The notes below the pieces were generated by a model that was not told where the DNA came from, did no database searches, and saw nothing but the letters and a program-made list of their open reading frames with translations. Made by a program: the position numbers and the translations under genes. This document shows, in pieces, positions 36,097 through 45,631 of a DNA stretch of 64,000 nucleotides. Source of the DNA: Palsa-506 sp963786975 (lineage in GTDB: Bacteria; Actinomycetota; Actinomycetes; Streptosporangiales; Streptosporangiaceae); the NCBI GenBank assembly GCA_963786975.1, contig CAWBBE010000008.1, positions 310,001 to 374,000 on the forward strand. Direction: 5' to 3'. Numbering within the stretch: position 1 is the first letter of the stretch; each line of letters starts with the position of its first letter.

Positions 36097-36142
36097 GGCG
36101 GCCAGCTAATCAGGCATGCGCGGGCCGCCCGACGGGCGGTCC
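36083..36142 (+). promoter_or_regulatory. Tryptophan attenuator (alternative hairpins)
   Basis: Region 1 GGTCGCC (36083-36089, starting in the second Trp codon), region 2 GGCGGCC (36097-36103), region 3 GGCCGCCC (36123-36130), region 4 GGGCGGTCC (36134-36142). 1:2 pair with one G-U, 2:3 pair perfectly over 7 bases and 3:4 form a hairpin with a 3-base loop. Stalling at the Trp codons would free region 2 to pair with 3 and prevent the 3:4 hairpin. There is no U-run after it. Confidence 0.62.
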
Positions 36143-36208
36143 GTAACTGTCTTCGGCGGACGTGACCGGCCGCGGGCGCTTTCCGCCCGAACGAGGGAAG
36201 GTCACGAA

Positions 36209-37378
36209 ATGCTCCGCTCCGCAGCCACTACCGCAAGCACCAGTACCGCACGCACCAGTACCGCACGCCGCCGGACGGGCGCCCCGCCCGCCGGCTCCCG
36301 GTCCCGCGGCTCCCAGTCCCGCGACTCCCGGCCCCGCGGCTCCCGGTCCCGTGCCAGCGCCGGGATCGAGGCGGAACTCCGCCGCGCGCCGCAGTCGTTC
36401 CGCATCCTGACCGGCGACCGGCCGACCGGGCCGCTGCACCTGGGCCACTACTTCGGCACGCTGCAGAACCGGGTCCGGCTGCAGGGGCTGGGCGCGGACG
36501 TGCTCGTGCTGGTCGCCGACTATCAGGTCATCACCGATCGTGACGCCGGGCCGCGGCTCGGCGCCGACGTGCTCGGCCTGGTGGCCGACAACCTGGCCGC
36601 CGGGCTCGATCCGGCCCGGGCGACGATATTCGCGCACAGTCAGGTCCGCGCGCTGAACCAGCTCCTGCTGCCGTTCCTCAGCCTGCTGAGCGTGGCGGAG
36701 GTCGGCCGTAACCCCACGGTCAAGGAGGAGTACTCGGCCAGCGGCGGTACCGCGATGTCGGCCCTGATGTTCACCTACCCGGTGCACCAGGCGGCCGACA
36801 TCCTGGCCTGCCGGGCGAACCTGGTGCCGGTCGGCCGGGACCAGCTGCCGCACGTGGAGCTGACCCGGACGATCGCGCGCCGGTTCAACCAGCGGTACAG
36901 TCCGCAGCGCGAGTTCTTCCGGCCGCCGGATCCGCTGCTCGGCGCGGTGCCGCTGCTGCTCGGCCTGGACGGCCAGAAGATGAGCAAGAGCCGCGGCAAC
37001 ACGATCCCGCTCGGCGCCTCCGAGGACGAGACCGCGCGGCTGATCAAGGCGGCCAGGACCGACTCGCAGCGGCACGTCAGCTACCAGCCGGCCACCCGGC
37101 CCGGGGTGGCCAGCCTGGTACTGCTGGCCGCCTTGTGCCAGGGGCGCCGGCCGGCCGCGGTGGCCGCGGAGATCGGCGGCGGCGGCGCTGCCCGGCTCAA
37201 GGCGGTGGCGACCGAGGCCGTCAACGAGCACCTGCGCCCGCTCCGGGCCAGGCGCCGTGAGCTGGCGGCGGACCCGGCATACCTGCACGCGGTGCTCCGC
37301 CGCGGCAACGAGCGCGCCGCGGCCCTGGCCGGAGACACCCTGAATTCGGTCCTGGAGCTGATGCGCATGGTCTACTGA
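36209..37378 (+). CDS. trpS: Tryptophanyl-tRNA synthetase, 389 aa
   Basis: Class I synthetase charging tRNA-Trp. A 50-residue Ser/Thr/Arg-rich N-terminal extension, then FRILTGDRPTGPLHLGHYFG (HIGH motif), NPTVKEEYSASGG, YPVHQAADILACRANLVPVGRDQLPHVE and GLDGQKMSKSRGN (KMSKS motif). GGGAAGG precedes ATG 36209. The leader peptide upstream implies induction when charged tRNA-Trp is low. Streptomycetes often carry a second, indolmycin-resistant, attenuation-controlled trpS; this may be such an auxiliary enzyme. Confidence 0.93.
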   Translation: MLRSAATTASTSTARTSTARRRTGAPPAGSRSRGSQSRDSRPRGSRSRASAGIEAELRRAPQSFRILTGDRPTGPLHLGHYFGTLQNRVRLQGLGADVLVLVADYQVITDRDAGPRLGADVLGLVADNLAAGLDPARATIFAHSQVRALNQLLLPFLSLLSVAEVGRNPTVKEEYSASGGTAMSALMFTYPVHQAADILACRANLVPVGRDQLPHVELTRTIARRFNQRYSPQREFFRPPDPLLGAVPLLLGLDGQKMSKSRGNTIPLGASEDETARLIKAARTDSQRHVSYQPATRPGVASLVLLAALCQGRRPAAVAAEIGGGGAARLKAVATEAVNEHLRPLRARRRELAADPAYLHAVLRRGNERAAALAGDTLNSVLELMRMVY

Positions 37379-37401
37379 TCCCGCGGCAACGCCGGGCGGC
37401 C

Positions 37402-39090
37402 TCAGCCTCCGGCGGGCACCTCGCAGACCGCGCCGCGGTCCGCGCCGGACACCAGCGCCGCGTACTTGGCCAGCGCCCCGGTGCGGTAGTTCGGCTCCGG
37501 CCGCGCCCACTGCGCTTTGCGCATGGCCAGCGCCGCGTCGTCGACCAGCAGCTCCAGCCGCCGCTCCGGCACGTCAAGGATGATCTTGTCGCCGTCCCTG
37601 ACCAGCGCGATCGGCCCGCCGTCGAACGCCTCCGGCGCCGTGTGCGCCACGCAGGCCCCGAAGGTGGCGCCGGAGAACCGGCCGTCGGTCACCAGCATCA
37701 CGTCCCGGCCGAGCCCGGCGCCCTTGATCGCGGCGGTCACCGCGAGCATCTCCCGCATGCCCGGCCCGCCCTTGGGCCCCTCGTACCTGATCACCAGCGC
37801 ATCGCCCTTGGTCACCTGCCGCGCGGTGACCGCGGCCATGCAGTCTTCCTCCCGCTCGAACACCCGGGCCCGGCCCTCGAACCGCAGCGTCTCGATGCCC
37901 GGCGTCTTCACCACCGCGCCGTCCGGGGCCAGCGTGCCGCGCAGGATCGCCAGCCCGCCGTCCGGCTTGAACGGATCCTTGACCGCCCGGACCACGTCGC
38001 CGTCCGGGGCGAACGCATCCTGCACGTTCTCGGCCAGCGTCCGGCCGTTCACCGACAGCGCGTCGCCGTCCACCAGCCCGGCCGACAGCAGCTCCCTGAG
38101 CACCACCGGAAGCCCGCCCGCCTGGTCCAGCTCGCTCATCACGAACCTTCCGGCCGGCCGCATCGACACGATGTGCGGGGTGCGCCGGCTGACCGCGTCG
38201 AAGTCATCCAGGGTGAACTCGACCCCGGCCTCGTTCGCGATCGCCAGCAGGTGCAGCACGGCGTTGGTCGAGCCCGCGGTGGCCATCACCACCGCCGCGG
38301 CGTTCAGGAACGCGGCCCTGGTCAGGATCTGCCGCGGCCGCAGGCCGGCCGCCAGCGCCTGCACCGTGACGTCGCCGGTGCGGCGGGCCAGCTCGGTGCG
38401 CTCGGCGGAGACCGCGGGCGCGGTGGCCGAGCCGGGCAGCGCCATGCCGAGCGCCTCCGCGCACGCCGACATCGTGTTCGCCGTGTACATGCCCGCGCAC
38501 GAGCCGGCTCCCGGGCAGGCGGCGCGCTCGATGTCGTGCAGCTCGCCGTCCGAGACCTGGCCGGCCGCGTGCCCGCCGACCGCCTCGAACACGTCCTGGA
38601 TGGTCAGCGACCGGCCGTGGGCGAAGCCGGGCAGGATCGTGCCGCCGTACAGGAACGCGGCCGGCACGTCCAGCCGCGCGCAGGCCATCAGCATGCCGGG
38701 CAGCGACTTGTCGCAGCCGGCGATCGCGACCAGCGCGTCGAACTGCTCGGCCTGCACCATCAGCTCCACCGAGTCAGCGATGATCTCACGGCTGACCAGC
38801 GACGACTTCATCCCCTCGGTGCCCATCGAGATGCCATCCGAGACCGCGATCGTGCCGAACTCGAACGGCACCGCGCCGGCCTGCCGGACGCCGTCCTTGG
38901 CCGCGGCGGCCAGCCCGTTCAGGTGCAGGTTGCACGGCGTCACCTCGTTCCAGGAGGAGGCGACGGCCACCTGCGGGCGGCCGAGGTCTTCCTCGCTGAG
39001 CCCGACGGCGCGTAGCATCGCGCGGGCCGGCGCGCGCGACGCGCCGGTAGTGAGCGGGCCGGAACGCGGCCGCGGGAGATTGCTGGACAT
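37402..39090 (-). CDS. ilvD: Dihydroxy-acid dehydratase, 562 aa
   Basis: Removes water from 2,3-dihydroxy-3-methyl(butanoate/pentanoate) to give the 2-oxo acids of Val and Ile. Iron-sulfur and metal motifs are present: CNLHLNGLA, AIAGCDKSLPGMLMA, ACPGAGSCAGMYTANTMSAC, and the C-terminal TDGRFSGATFG. Full family length. Start at ATG 39090 (MSSNLPRPRSGPLTTG) with GGAGG about 9 bases upstream. It lies 69 bp behind cimA, on the same strand as the rest of the ilv/leu block. Confidence 0.96.
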   Translation of the reverse strand: MSSNLPRPRSGPLTTGASRAPARAMLRAVGLSEEDLGRPQVAVASSWNEVTPCNLHLNGLAAAAKDGVRQAGAVPFEFGTIAVSDGISMGTEGMKSSLVSREIIADSVELMVQAEQFDALVAIAGCDKSLPGMLMACARLDVPAAFLYGGTILPGFAHGRSLTIQDVFEAVGGHAAGQVSDGELHDIERAACPGAGSCAGMYTANTMSACAEALGMALPGSATAPAVSAERTELARRTGDVTVQALAAGLRPRQILTRAAFLNAAAVVMATAGSTNAVLHLLAIANEAGVEFTLDDFDAVSRRTPHIVSMRPAGRFVMSELDQAGGLPVVLRELLSAGLVDGDALSVNGRTLAENVQDAFAPDGDVVRAVKDPFKPDGGLAILRGTLAPDGAVVKTPGIETLRFEGRARVFEREEDCMAAVTARQVTKGDALVIRYEGPKGGPGMREMLAVTAAIKGAGLGRDVMLVTDGRFSGATFGACVAHTAPEAFDGGPIALVRDGDKIILDVPERRLELLVDDAALAMRKAQWARPEPNYRTGALAKYAALVSGADRGAVCEVPAGG

Positions 39091-39159
39091 CGGAAGGGCC
39101 TCCGCTAATCGGCTGGACGGACAGGGCAAGAAGATCGAGGTGAAACGGAGCCCCGGTGG

Positions 39160-40836
39160 CTAGCCGGATACTCCGGACCCGGTGAGCTCGGGGCTGGTCA
39201 GCGGCTGCGCGCGCGCTCGCAGCAGACCGTACTCCACGCCGTCGGCGAGCGCTTCCCAGGATGCGGTGACGATGTCCTGCGACACGCCGATCGTGGTCCA
39301 CTCGCCGTCATGATCGGCCGAGGTCAGCATCACCCGGGTCACCGCGCTGGTCGCTGCCCGGCCATCCAGGATGCGGACCTTGTAGTCGACCAGGCGGATG
39401 CCGGCCAGCGCCGGGTACCGCTCGGCCAGGCCGCGGCGCAGCGCCTGGTCCAGCGCGTGCACCGGCCCGACGCCCTCGCCGACCGCGACTACCCGGTGCT
39501 CGCCGAGCAGCAGCCGGACGATGGCCTCGCTGCGGTCCTCGGCCGCACCGCGCTCGATCACCACGCGGTAGCCCTCCAGCTCGAACCAGCCGGGCAGGTT
39601 GCCCGCGGTCCGGCGGACCAGCAGCTCGAACGACGCGTCCGCGGCCTCGAACGCGTAGCCGCGGTGCTCGGCTTCCTTGATCCGGTCCAGGATCGTGCTG
39701 GCCAGCTCCGGGTCGCTGCTCATGTCCAGGCCAAGCTCGGCCGCCTTGGCGAGCACGTTGCTGCGCCCGGCCAGCTCGCTGACCAGCACCCTCGCCTGGT
39801 TGCCGACCGAGCCGGGGTCGACGTGCGAGTACGCGTCGGGGCGCCGGGCGATGGCGGACGCGTGCAGGCCCGCCTTGGTGGCGAACGCGGACGAGCCGAC
39901 ATACGGCTGCCGTGACTCGAACGGCAGGTTGGCCAGCTCCGCGATCGTCCGGGCGGTGGAGGCCAGCGCCGCGAGCCGGCCCGGCGGCAGCAGCTCGTGG
40001 CCGCGCTTCAGCTCCAGGCTGGCGATGACGGAGAACAGGTCGGCGTTGCCGCACCGCTCGCCGTAGCCGTTGGCGGCGCCCTGCACGTGCAGCGCGCCGC
40101 CGGCCACGGCGACTACCGAGTTCGCCACGGCGCAGGCGGCGTCATTGTGGAAATGCACGCCGAGCCGGGGGCTGGCCGCGGCCCCGGCTTCGGCAGGCCT
40201 GGTCATGGCGGCGCTGACCTCGCCGAGGATCCGGGCGGCCTCGTCCGGCAGCGTGCCGCCGTTGGTGTCGCAGAGCGCGAGCGTGTCGGCGCCCGCCTCG
40301 GCGGCGGCGGCCAGCACCGCCAGCGCGTAGCCGCGGTCGGCGCGGTAGCCGTCGAAGAAGTGCTCGGCGTCGAAGACCACCCGGCGGCCGTGGCCGGCCA
40401 TGAACCGCACCGACTCGGCCACCATCGCCAGGTTCTCCTCGCGGGTGGTGCGCAGCGCCTCGTCCACGTGCAGCGTCCAGGCCTTGCCGACCAGCGTGAC
40501 GATCGGGGTCCCGGCGTCCAGCAGGGCCCGCAGGTTCGGGTCGTCGTCAGTGCCGCGGCGCGGCGGCCGGGTGGCGCCGAAGGCGGCGAGCTTCGCGTGC
40601 CGCCACGGCAGCTCGGCGGCGCGGGCGAAGAACTCCGCGTCCTTCGGGTTGGAGCCCGGCCAGCCGCCCTCGACCACGTCCACGCCGAGTGCGTCAAGCG
40701 CCGCCGCGACATGCAGCTTGTCGGCGACGGTCAGATCCAGCCCGACCTGCTGGGATCCGTCGCGCAGGGTGGTGTCGTAGACCTCGACCTTGGCGCCGCC
40801 CGGCGGCCCGGCGAGGTCCGGCTGCGCGGCGCTCAT
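39160..40836 (-). CDS. cimA: Citramalate synthase, 558 aa
   Basis: Condenses pyruvate and acetyl-CoA to citramalate, giving 2-oxobutanoate for isoleucine without threonine. HMGL-like barrel with YDTTLRDGSQQVGLDL, LCDTNGGTLPDEAARIL, GVHFHNDAACAVANSV and NGYGERCGNADL, followed by the LeuA dimerisation/regulatory domain (ASFELLVRR...VDYKVRILDG). The YDTTLRDG-Q start and NGYGERCGN separate it from 2-isopropylmalate synthase. ATG overlaps the leuB stop (ATGA). Confidence 0.93.
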   Translation of the reverse strand: MSAAQPDLAGPPGGAKVEVYDTTLRDGSQQVGLDLTVADKLHVAAALDALGVDVVEGGWPGSNPKDAEFFARAAELPWRHAKLAAFGATRPPRRGTDDDPNLRALLDAGTPIVTLVGKAWTLHVDEALRTTREENLAMVAESVRFMAGHGRRVVFDAEHFFDGYRADRGYALAVLAAAAEAGADTLALCDTNGGTLPDEAARILGEVSAAMTRPAEAGAAASPRLGVHFHNDAACAVANSVVAVAGGALHVQGAANGYGERCGNADLFSVIASLELKRGHELLPPGRLAALASTARTIAELANLPFESRQPYVGSSAFATKAGLHASAIARRPDAYSHVDPGSVGNQARVLVSELAGRSNVLAKAAELGLDMSSDPELASTILDRIKEAEHRGYAFEAADASFELLVRRTAGNLPGWFELEGYRVVIERGAAEDRSEAIVRLLLGEHRVVAVGEGVGPVHALDQALRRGLAERYPALAGIRLVDYKVRILDGRAATSAVTRVMLTSADHDGEWTTIGVSQDIVTASWEALADGVEYGLLRARAQPLTSPELTGSGVSG

Positions 40837-41891
40837 CTGGCCGCCGCCGGCCCGGAGAGGGCGGCGTCGAGCGCCTTCTCCCAGTCGCCGGTGCTGGCCG
40901 GGGCACCGCCCGCGAGCACGGCGGACACCGCGGCGTCCAGGTCGGCGGCCGCTTCCGGCTGGCCGAGATGATCGAGCATCAGGGCGGCGGACAGCACCGC
41001 CCCGGCCGGGTTGGCCTTCCCGGTGCCGGCGATGTCCGGCGCCGAGCCGTGCACCGGCTCGAAGACCGACGGGCCGGTGCGGTCCGGGTTCAGGTTGCCG
41101 CTGGGCGCCACCCCGAGGCCGCCGGTCAGCGCGGCGGTCAGGTCGCTGATGATGTCGCCGAACAGGTTGTCGGTGACGATCACGTCGAACCTGGCCGGGT
41201 CGTCGACGAGGTACAGGCAGGCCGCGTCGACGTGGGCGTAGTCCAGCGTGACGCCGGCCGCCACGGCCACGTCCCGGGCCGTGCGCATCCACAGGTCGCC
41301 GGCGTGCGTGAGCACGTTGGTCTTGTGCACCAGCGTGAGCCGGCCGCGGCGCCGGCCGGCCAGGCCGGCCGCGTAGCGGATGCACCGCTCGACGCCACCG
41401 CGGGTGTTCAGCGACTCCTCGGTCGCGGTCTCCATCGCCGTGCCGCGGTGCACGGTGCCGCCCGCGCCGGCGTACAGGCCCTCGGTGTTCTCCCGCACGA
41501 TGACCAGGTCTAGGTCCTCGGGCCGGGTCCGGCCGACGGCGCCGCTGATCCCCGGCCGCAGCTTCGACGGCCGCAGGTTCACGTAGAGGTCGAGCTCGGC
41601 GCGCAGCCGCAGCAGCAGCCCGCGCTCCAGGATGCCGGGCGGCACCGACGGGTCGCCGACCGCGCCGAGCATGATCGCGTCGGCCGTCCGCAGCTCGTCC
41701 AGCACCGGGTCGGGCAGCACCTCGCCGGTCTGATGCCAGTGCCGGGCGCCGAGCGGGTAGGGACGCCAGTCAACCCCGAAGCCGCGGCGGGCCGCCGCGG
41801 CGTCCACGCAGCGGCGGGCGACGGCGGTGACCTCGGGCCCCACGCCGTCGCCCGGGACGCAGGCGACGGCGTAACGTACGTCGTCCGTCAT
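40833..41891 (-). CDS. leuB: 3-isopropylmalate dehydrogenase, 352 aa
   Basis: NAD-dependent oxidative decarboxylation of 3-isopropylmalate in leucine synthesis. Motifs: VACVPGDGVGPEVTAVA, LGAVGDPSVPP, LDLVIVRENTEGLYAG, VHKTNVLTHAGDLW, DNLFGDIISDLTAALTGG and FEPVHGSAPDIAGTGKANP. One base separates its start from the ilvC stop; its end overlaps cimA. Confidence 0.95.
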   Translation of the reverse strand: MTDDVRYAVACVPGDGVGPEVTAVARRCVDAAAARRGFGVDWRPYPLGARHWHQTGEVLPDPVLDELRTADAIMLGAVGDPSVPPGILERGLLLRLRAELDLYVNLRPSKLRPGISGAVGRTRPEDLDLVIVRENTEGLYAGAGGTVHRGTAMETATEESLNTRGGVERCIRYAAGLAGRRRGRLTLVHKTNVLTHAGDLWMRTARDVAVAAGVTLDYAHVDAACLYLVDDPARFDVIVTDNLFGDIISDLTAALTGGLGVAPSGNLNPDRTGPSVFEPVHGSAPDIAGTGKANPAGAVLSAALMLDHLGQPEAAADLDAAVSAVLAGGAPASTGDWEKALDAALSGPAAAR

Positions 41892-41892
41892 C

Positions 41893-42909
<1,017 letters not shown>

Positions 42910-42935
42910 CGGGAGATGTTCCTTTCGGTTCGGGT

Positions 42936-43505
42936 TCAGGAGGCCTGCGCGGCGGCATCGGCCGCCGTGGCGTCCGCCGGGGCGGGGCTGGCCGGGACCG
43001 CGGCCAGGCCGCGGTCGGTGATCGTGGTGCTGCCGCGGGCCATGCCGACCCGGCCGGTCCGGACCAGCTCGCACACGCCGTAGTGGGCCAGCATGGCCAG
43101 CAGCGCGTCGAGCTTGCCGGGGCTGCCGGAGGCCTCAAGCACGAGCGTGTCCGGGCCCATGTCGACCACGTCGGCGTGGAACACCGACGCGACCTCCAGC
43201 ACCTGCGACCGGGTCGACGGCTCGGTGCGGACCTTGACCAGGGCGAGCTCGCGCTCGACCGCGCCGTCGCCGTGCAGCTCGACCACCTTGAGCACGCGCA
43301 CCAGCTTGTTCAGCTGCTCGGTGACCTGCCCGACCGGGGTGGACGCGCCGTCGACCACGATCGTCATCCGGCTGACCCGCTCGTCCGTGGTGGGCCCGAC
43401 GGCCAGCGACGAGATGTTGAACGCGCGGCGCGCGAACAGCCCGGCCACGTGCGTCAGCACGCCCGGCTTGTTCTCCACCAGCACGGACAGCGTATGGGTG
43501 CTCAT
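42936..43505 (-). CDS. ilvN: Acetolactate synthase small subunit, 189 aa
   Basis: Regulatory subunit giving valine feedback inhibition to the IlvB catalytic subunit. N-terminal ACT domain (HTLSVLVENKPGVLTHVAGL, RMTIVVDGASTPVGQVTEQL) and the C-terminal ACT-like domain (LALVKVRTEPSTRSQVLEVA). Alanine-rich tail of about 15 residues. The ATG overlaps the stop of a 39-codon frame inserted between it and ilvB, and its ribosome binding site GAGAGGTGG lies in a 42-bp sequence also found at the ilvB end. Confidence 0.95.
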   Translation of the reverse strand: MSTHTLSVLVENKPGVLTHVAGLFARRAFNISSLAVGPTTDERVSRMTIVVDGASTPVGQVTEQLNKLVRVLKVVELHGDGAVERELALVKVRTEPSTRSQVLEVASVFHADVVDMGPDTLVLEASGSPGKLDALLAMLAHYGVCELVRTGRVGMARGSTTITDRGLAAVPASPAPADATAADAAAQAS

Positions 43506-43621
43506 CGGGTGACCACCTCTCTGCGGGTCGCTGCCTGCTGCTCAGTGCTGGCCCGGGGGGACGACCCCCCGGAGCCCCCCGCCGCCGCGCTGGCGCGCGG
43601 CGATCCCTCGCGCGGGTTCAT
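43502..43621 (-). CDS. 39-codon frame between ilvB and ilvN (duplication product)
   Basis: Starts at ATG 43621 in an ATGA with the ilvB stop and ends in an ATGA with the ilvN start, so ribosomes could pass from ilvB through it to ilvN. Its first half is MNPREGSPRASAAAGG-like and Gly/Ser-rich; its last 14 residues (EQQAATRREVVTR region) are identical to the C-terminus of IlvB. It looks like a by-product of a duplicated ilvB end, not a functional protein, but translation is likely. Confidence 0.5.
   Translation of the reverse strand: MNPREGSPRASAAAGGSGGSSPRASTEQQAATRREVVTR
43553..43572. repeat. Perfect 8-bp GC hairpin between ilvB and ilvN
   Basis: CCGGGGGG and CCCCCCGG around ACGA, inside the 39-codon frame. 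It could slow transcription or protect mRNA, tuning the IlvB:IlvN ratio; it is also a place where sequencing errors are likely. Confidence 0.55.
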
Positions 43622-45375
43622 CGGGTGACCACCTCTCTGCGGGTCGCTGCCTGCTGCTCGTCGGCGGAGAATTCCGGGCCGAGCTGGATGTTGTCGTTGG
43701 GCTGGCCGGCCGGCACCATCGGGAACACGCCTTCCCGGTCGTGCACCCGGAAGTCGACCACGGCCGGCACGTCCGATACGGCCAGCGCCTTGTCCAGCAC
43801 CGCGTCCACGTCGCCTGCCCGCTCGCAGCGCAGCCCGACGCAGCCGTAGGCCTCGGCCAGCTTGACGTAGTCCGGGATCGCGGTGCCCAGCTCGACGTAG
43901 GAGTAGCGCTCGTCGTAGAACAGCTCCTGCCATTGGCGCACCATGCCGAGGAACCCGTTGTTGAAGATCAGGACCTTGATCGGCAGCTTCTCGATCGCGC
44001 AGGTGGCGAGTTCCTGCGCGGTCATCTGGAAGCAGCCGTCGCCGTCGATCGCGACGACGAGCTCGCCCGGGCGGCCGACCTGGGCGCCCATCGCGGCCGG
44101 CACCGCGAATCCCATCGTGCCGAGGCCGCCGGAGTTGACCCAGCTGCGCGGCTTGGTGAAGGCGAAATGCTGCGCGGCGTGCATCTGGTGCTGCCCCACC
44201 CCGGCGACCAGCACCGCGTCGCCGCCGGTCAGCGCGGACAGCCGCTCGACCACGTGCTGGGGCTTGAGCGGGCCATCCGGGTCCTGGGCGTAACGCAGCG
44301 GGAACTGCCGCTTCCAGTGGTCGGCGGCCGCCGTCCAGGCGCCGGTGTCCGGCGGCCCGGACTCGGCGATCAGCTCGGTCAGGTGCCTGGTGATCCCGGC
44401 GATCACGGCCCGCACGTCGCCGATGATCGGCACGTCCGGGGCCCGGTTCTTGCCGATCTCGGCCGGGTCGATGTCGGCGTGCACCACCCTGGCATGCGGC
44501 GCGAAGGCGGCCAGCTTCCCGGTGACCCGGTCGTCGAACCGCGCCCCGAGCGCGACCAGCAGGTCAGCCTCCTGCAGCGCGGCGACCGCGGTGTAGCAGC
44601 CGTGCATGCCCGGCATGCCGAGGGCCAGCGGGTGCGCGTCGGGGAACGCGCCGCGCGCCATCAGCGTGGTGGTGACCGGCGCCCTGGCCAGCTCGGCCAG
44701 CTGCCTGAGCTCGGCGTGCGCGTTCGCCTTGATCACCCCGCCGCCGACGTACAGCACCGGCCGGCTGGCCCGGTGCAGCAGCACCGCCGCAGCGCGCATC
44801 TCCGCCTCGCCGGGCAGGCCGGGCAGCTGGTAGCCGGGCAGCTCCAGGGCCGGCGGCCAGGCACCCCAGCTGGTCTGGGCCTGCAGGACGTCCTTGGGAA
44901 TGTCGACGAGCACGGGGCCGGGACGGCCGGTAGCGGCGACATGGAACGCCTCCGCTATCGCGGCGGGGATCCGCCCGGCGTCGGTCACCAGCTCGTTGTG
45001 CTTGGTGACCGGCAGCGTGATCCCGGTGATGTCGGCCTCCTGGAACGCGTCGCTGCCGATCATGGCGCTCGGCACCTGGCCGGTGATGGCGACCATCGGG
45101 ACCGAGTCCATGTAGGCGTCGGCGAGCGCGGTGACCAGGTTGGTGGCGCCGGGACCGCTGGTGGCGATGCACACGCCGGTCCGCCCGGTCGCCCAGGCGT
45201 AACCCTCGGCGGCATGCCCGGCGCCCTGCTCGTGCCGGACCAGGATATGCCGCAGGGACGATGAGAGCAGCGGGTCGTAGGCGGGCAGGATCGCGCCGCC
45301 TGGTAGGCCGAAGACCACGTCGACGCCCTGGTGCTCAAGGCTGCGGACGAGGGCCTGGGCGCCGGTCAGCTGCAC
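43618..45375 (-). CDS. ilvB: Acetolactate synthase large subunit, 585 aa
   Basis: Thiamine-diphosphate enzyme forming acetolactate and acetohydroxybutyrate, the first common step to Val, Leu and Ile. ThDP Glu in VRHEQGAGHAAEGYA, FAD-binding middle domain, and GDGCFQMTAQELATCAIE...VLIFNNGFLGMVRQWQ at the C-terminus. GTG start at 45375 behind GAAGGAG. A leader peptide rich in Ile, Val and Leu and a terminator precede it, so attenuation is expected. Its last codons are part of the 42-bp repeat. Confidence 0.96.
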   Translation of the reverse strand: MQLTGAQALVRSLEHQGVDVVFGLPGGAILPAYDPLLSSSLRHILVRHEQGAGHAAEGYAWATGRTGVCIATSGPGATNLVTALADAYMDSVPMVAITGQVPSAMIGSDAFQEADITGITLPVTKHNELVTDAGRIPAAIAEAFHVAATGRPGPVLVDIPKDVLQAQTSWGAWPPALELPGYQLPGLPGEAEMRAAAVLLHRASRPVLYVGGGVIKANAHAELRQLAELARAPVTTTLMARGAFPDAHPLALGMPGMHGCYTAVAALQEADLLVALGARFDDRVTGKLAAFAPHARVVHADIDPAEIGKNRAPDVPIIGDVRAVIAGITRHLTELIAESGPPDTGAWTAAADHWKRQFPLRYAQDPDGPLKPQHVVERLSALTGGDAVLVAGVGQHQMHAAQHFAFTKPRSWVNSGGLGTMGFAVPAAMGAQVGRPGELVVAIDGDGCFQMTAQELATCAIEKLPIKVLIFNNGFLGMVRQWQELFYDERYSYVELGTAIPDYVKLAEAYGCVGLRCERAGDVDAVLDKALAVSDVPAVVDFRVHDREGVFPMVPAGQPNDNIQLGPEFSADEQQAATRREVVTR

Positions 45376-45407
45376 GGGTTGCTCCTTCGCTGGGATGGTG
45401 TGCCAAC

Positions 45408-45440
45408 AAAAAACCTCCTCGCCGTCCGGCGTAGGAGGTG
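45408..45440 (-). terminator. Rho-independent terminator of the ilvB leader
   Basis: Read on the minus strand: CCTCCTACGCC, GGA, then GGCGAGGAGG followed by six T (stem with one mismatch, 45414-45438, T-run 45413-45408). It lies between the leader peptide and ilvB, as the attenuator terminator should. Confidence 0.85.
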
Positions 45441-45469
45441 GTAGCGCGAGCCCTGCGTGCGGGCCCGCG

Positions 45470-45511
45470 CTACGTGATGAGGAGTACCTGGTACTGGGTT
45501 ATGCGGATCAC
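45470..45511 (-). CDS. ilvB leader peptide MIRITQYQVLLIT, 13 aa
   Basis: GTG start behind GGAGAA, TAG stop. Six of 13 codons are for Ile, Val or Leu (I-I, then V-L-L-I). A stem GTAGCGCG/CGCGCTAC follows at the stop codon, then the terminator. This is a classic ribosome-mediated attenuator: shortage of charged branched-chain tRNAs stalls the ribosome and favours antitermination. Confidence 0.85.
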   Translation of the reverse strand: MIRITQYQVLLIT

Positions 45512-45631
45512 TGGCTTTTCTCCGTCAGGGGTGTCCAGGGTGCGGCAGCGTCGATGGTGCCACAGCGCTGGTAGGTCACTATTCCAGGAACTCGGCTATC
45601 CGGCAAATCCGCCGGGCCGGCCGCCCGCCGG

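Larger units (their letters stand above)
43502..43659. repeat. 42-bp direct repeat flanking the ilvB-ilvN junction
   Basis: The 42 bp at 43502-43543 and 43618-43659 are identical. Each carries the last codons of ilvB, the GAGAGGTGG ribosome binding site and the ATGA junction. The period is 116 bp. Confidence 0.88.
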
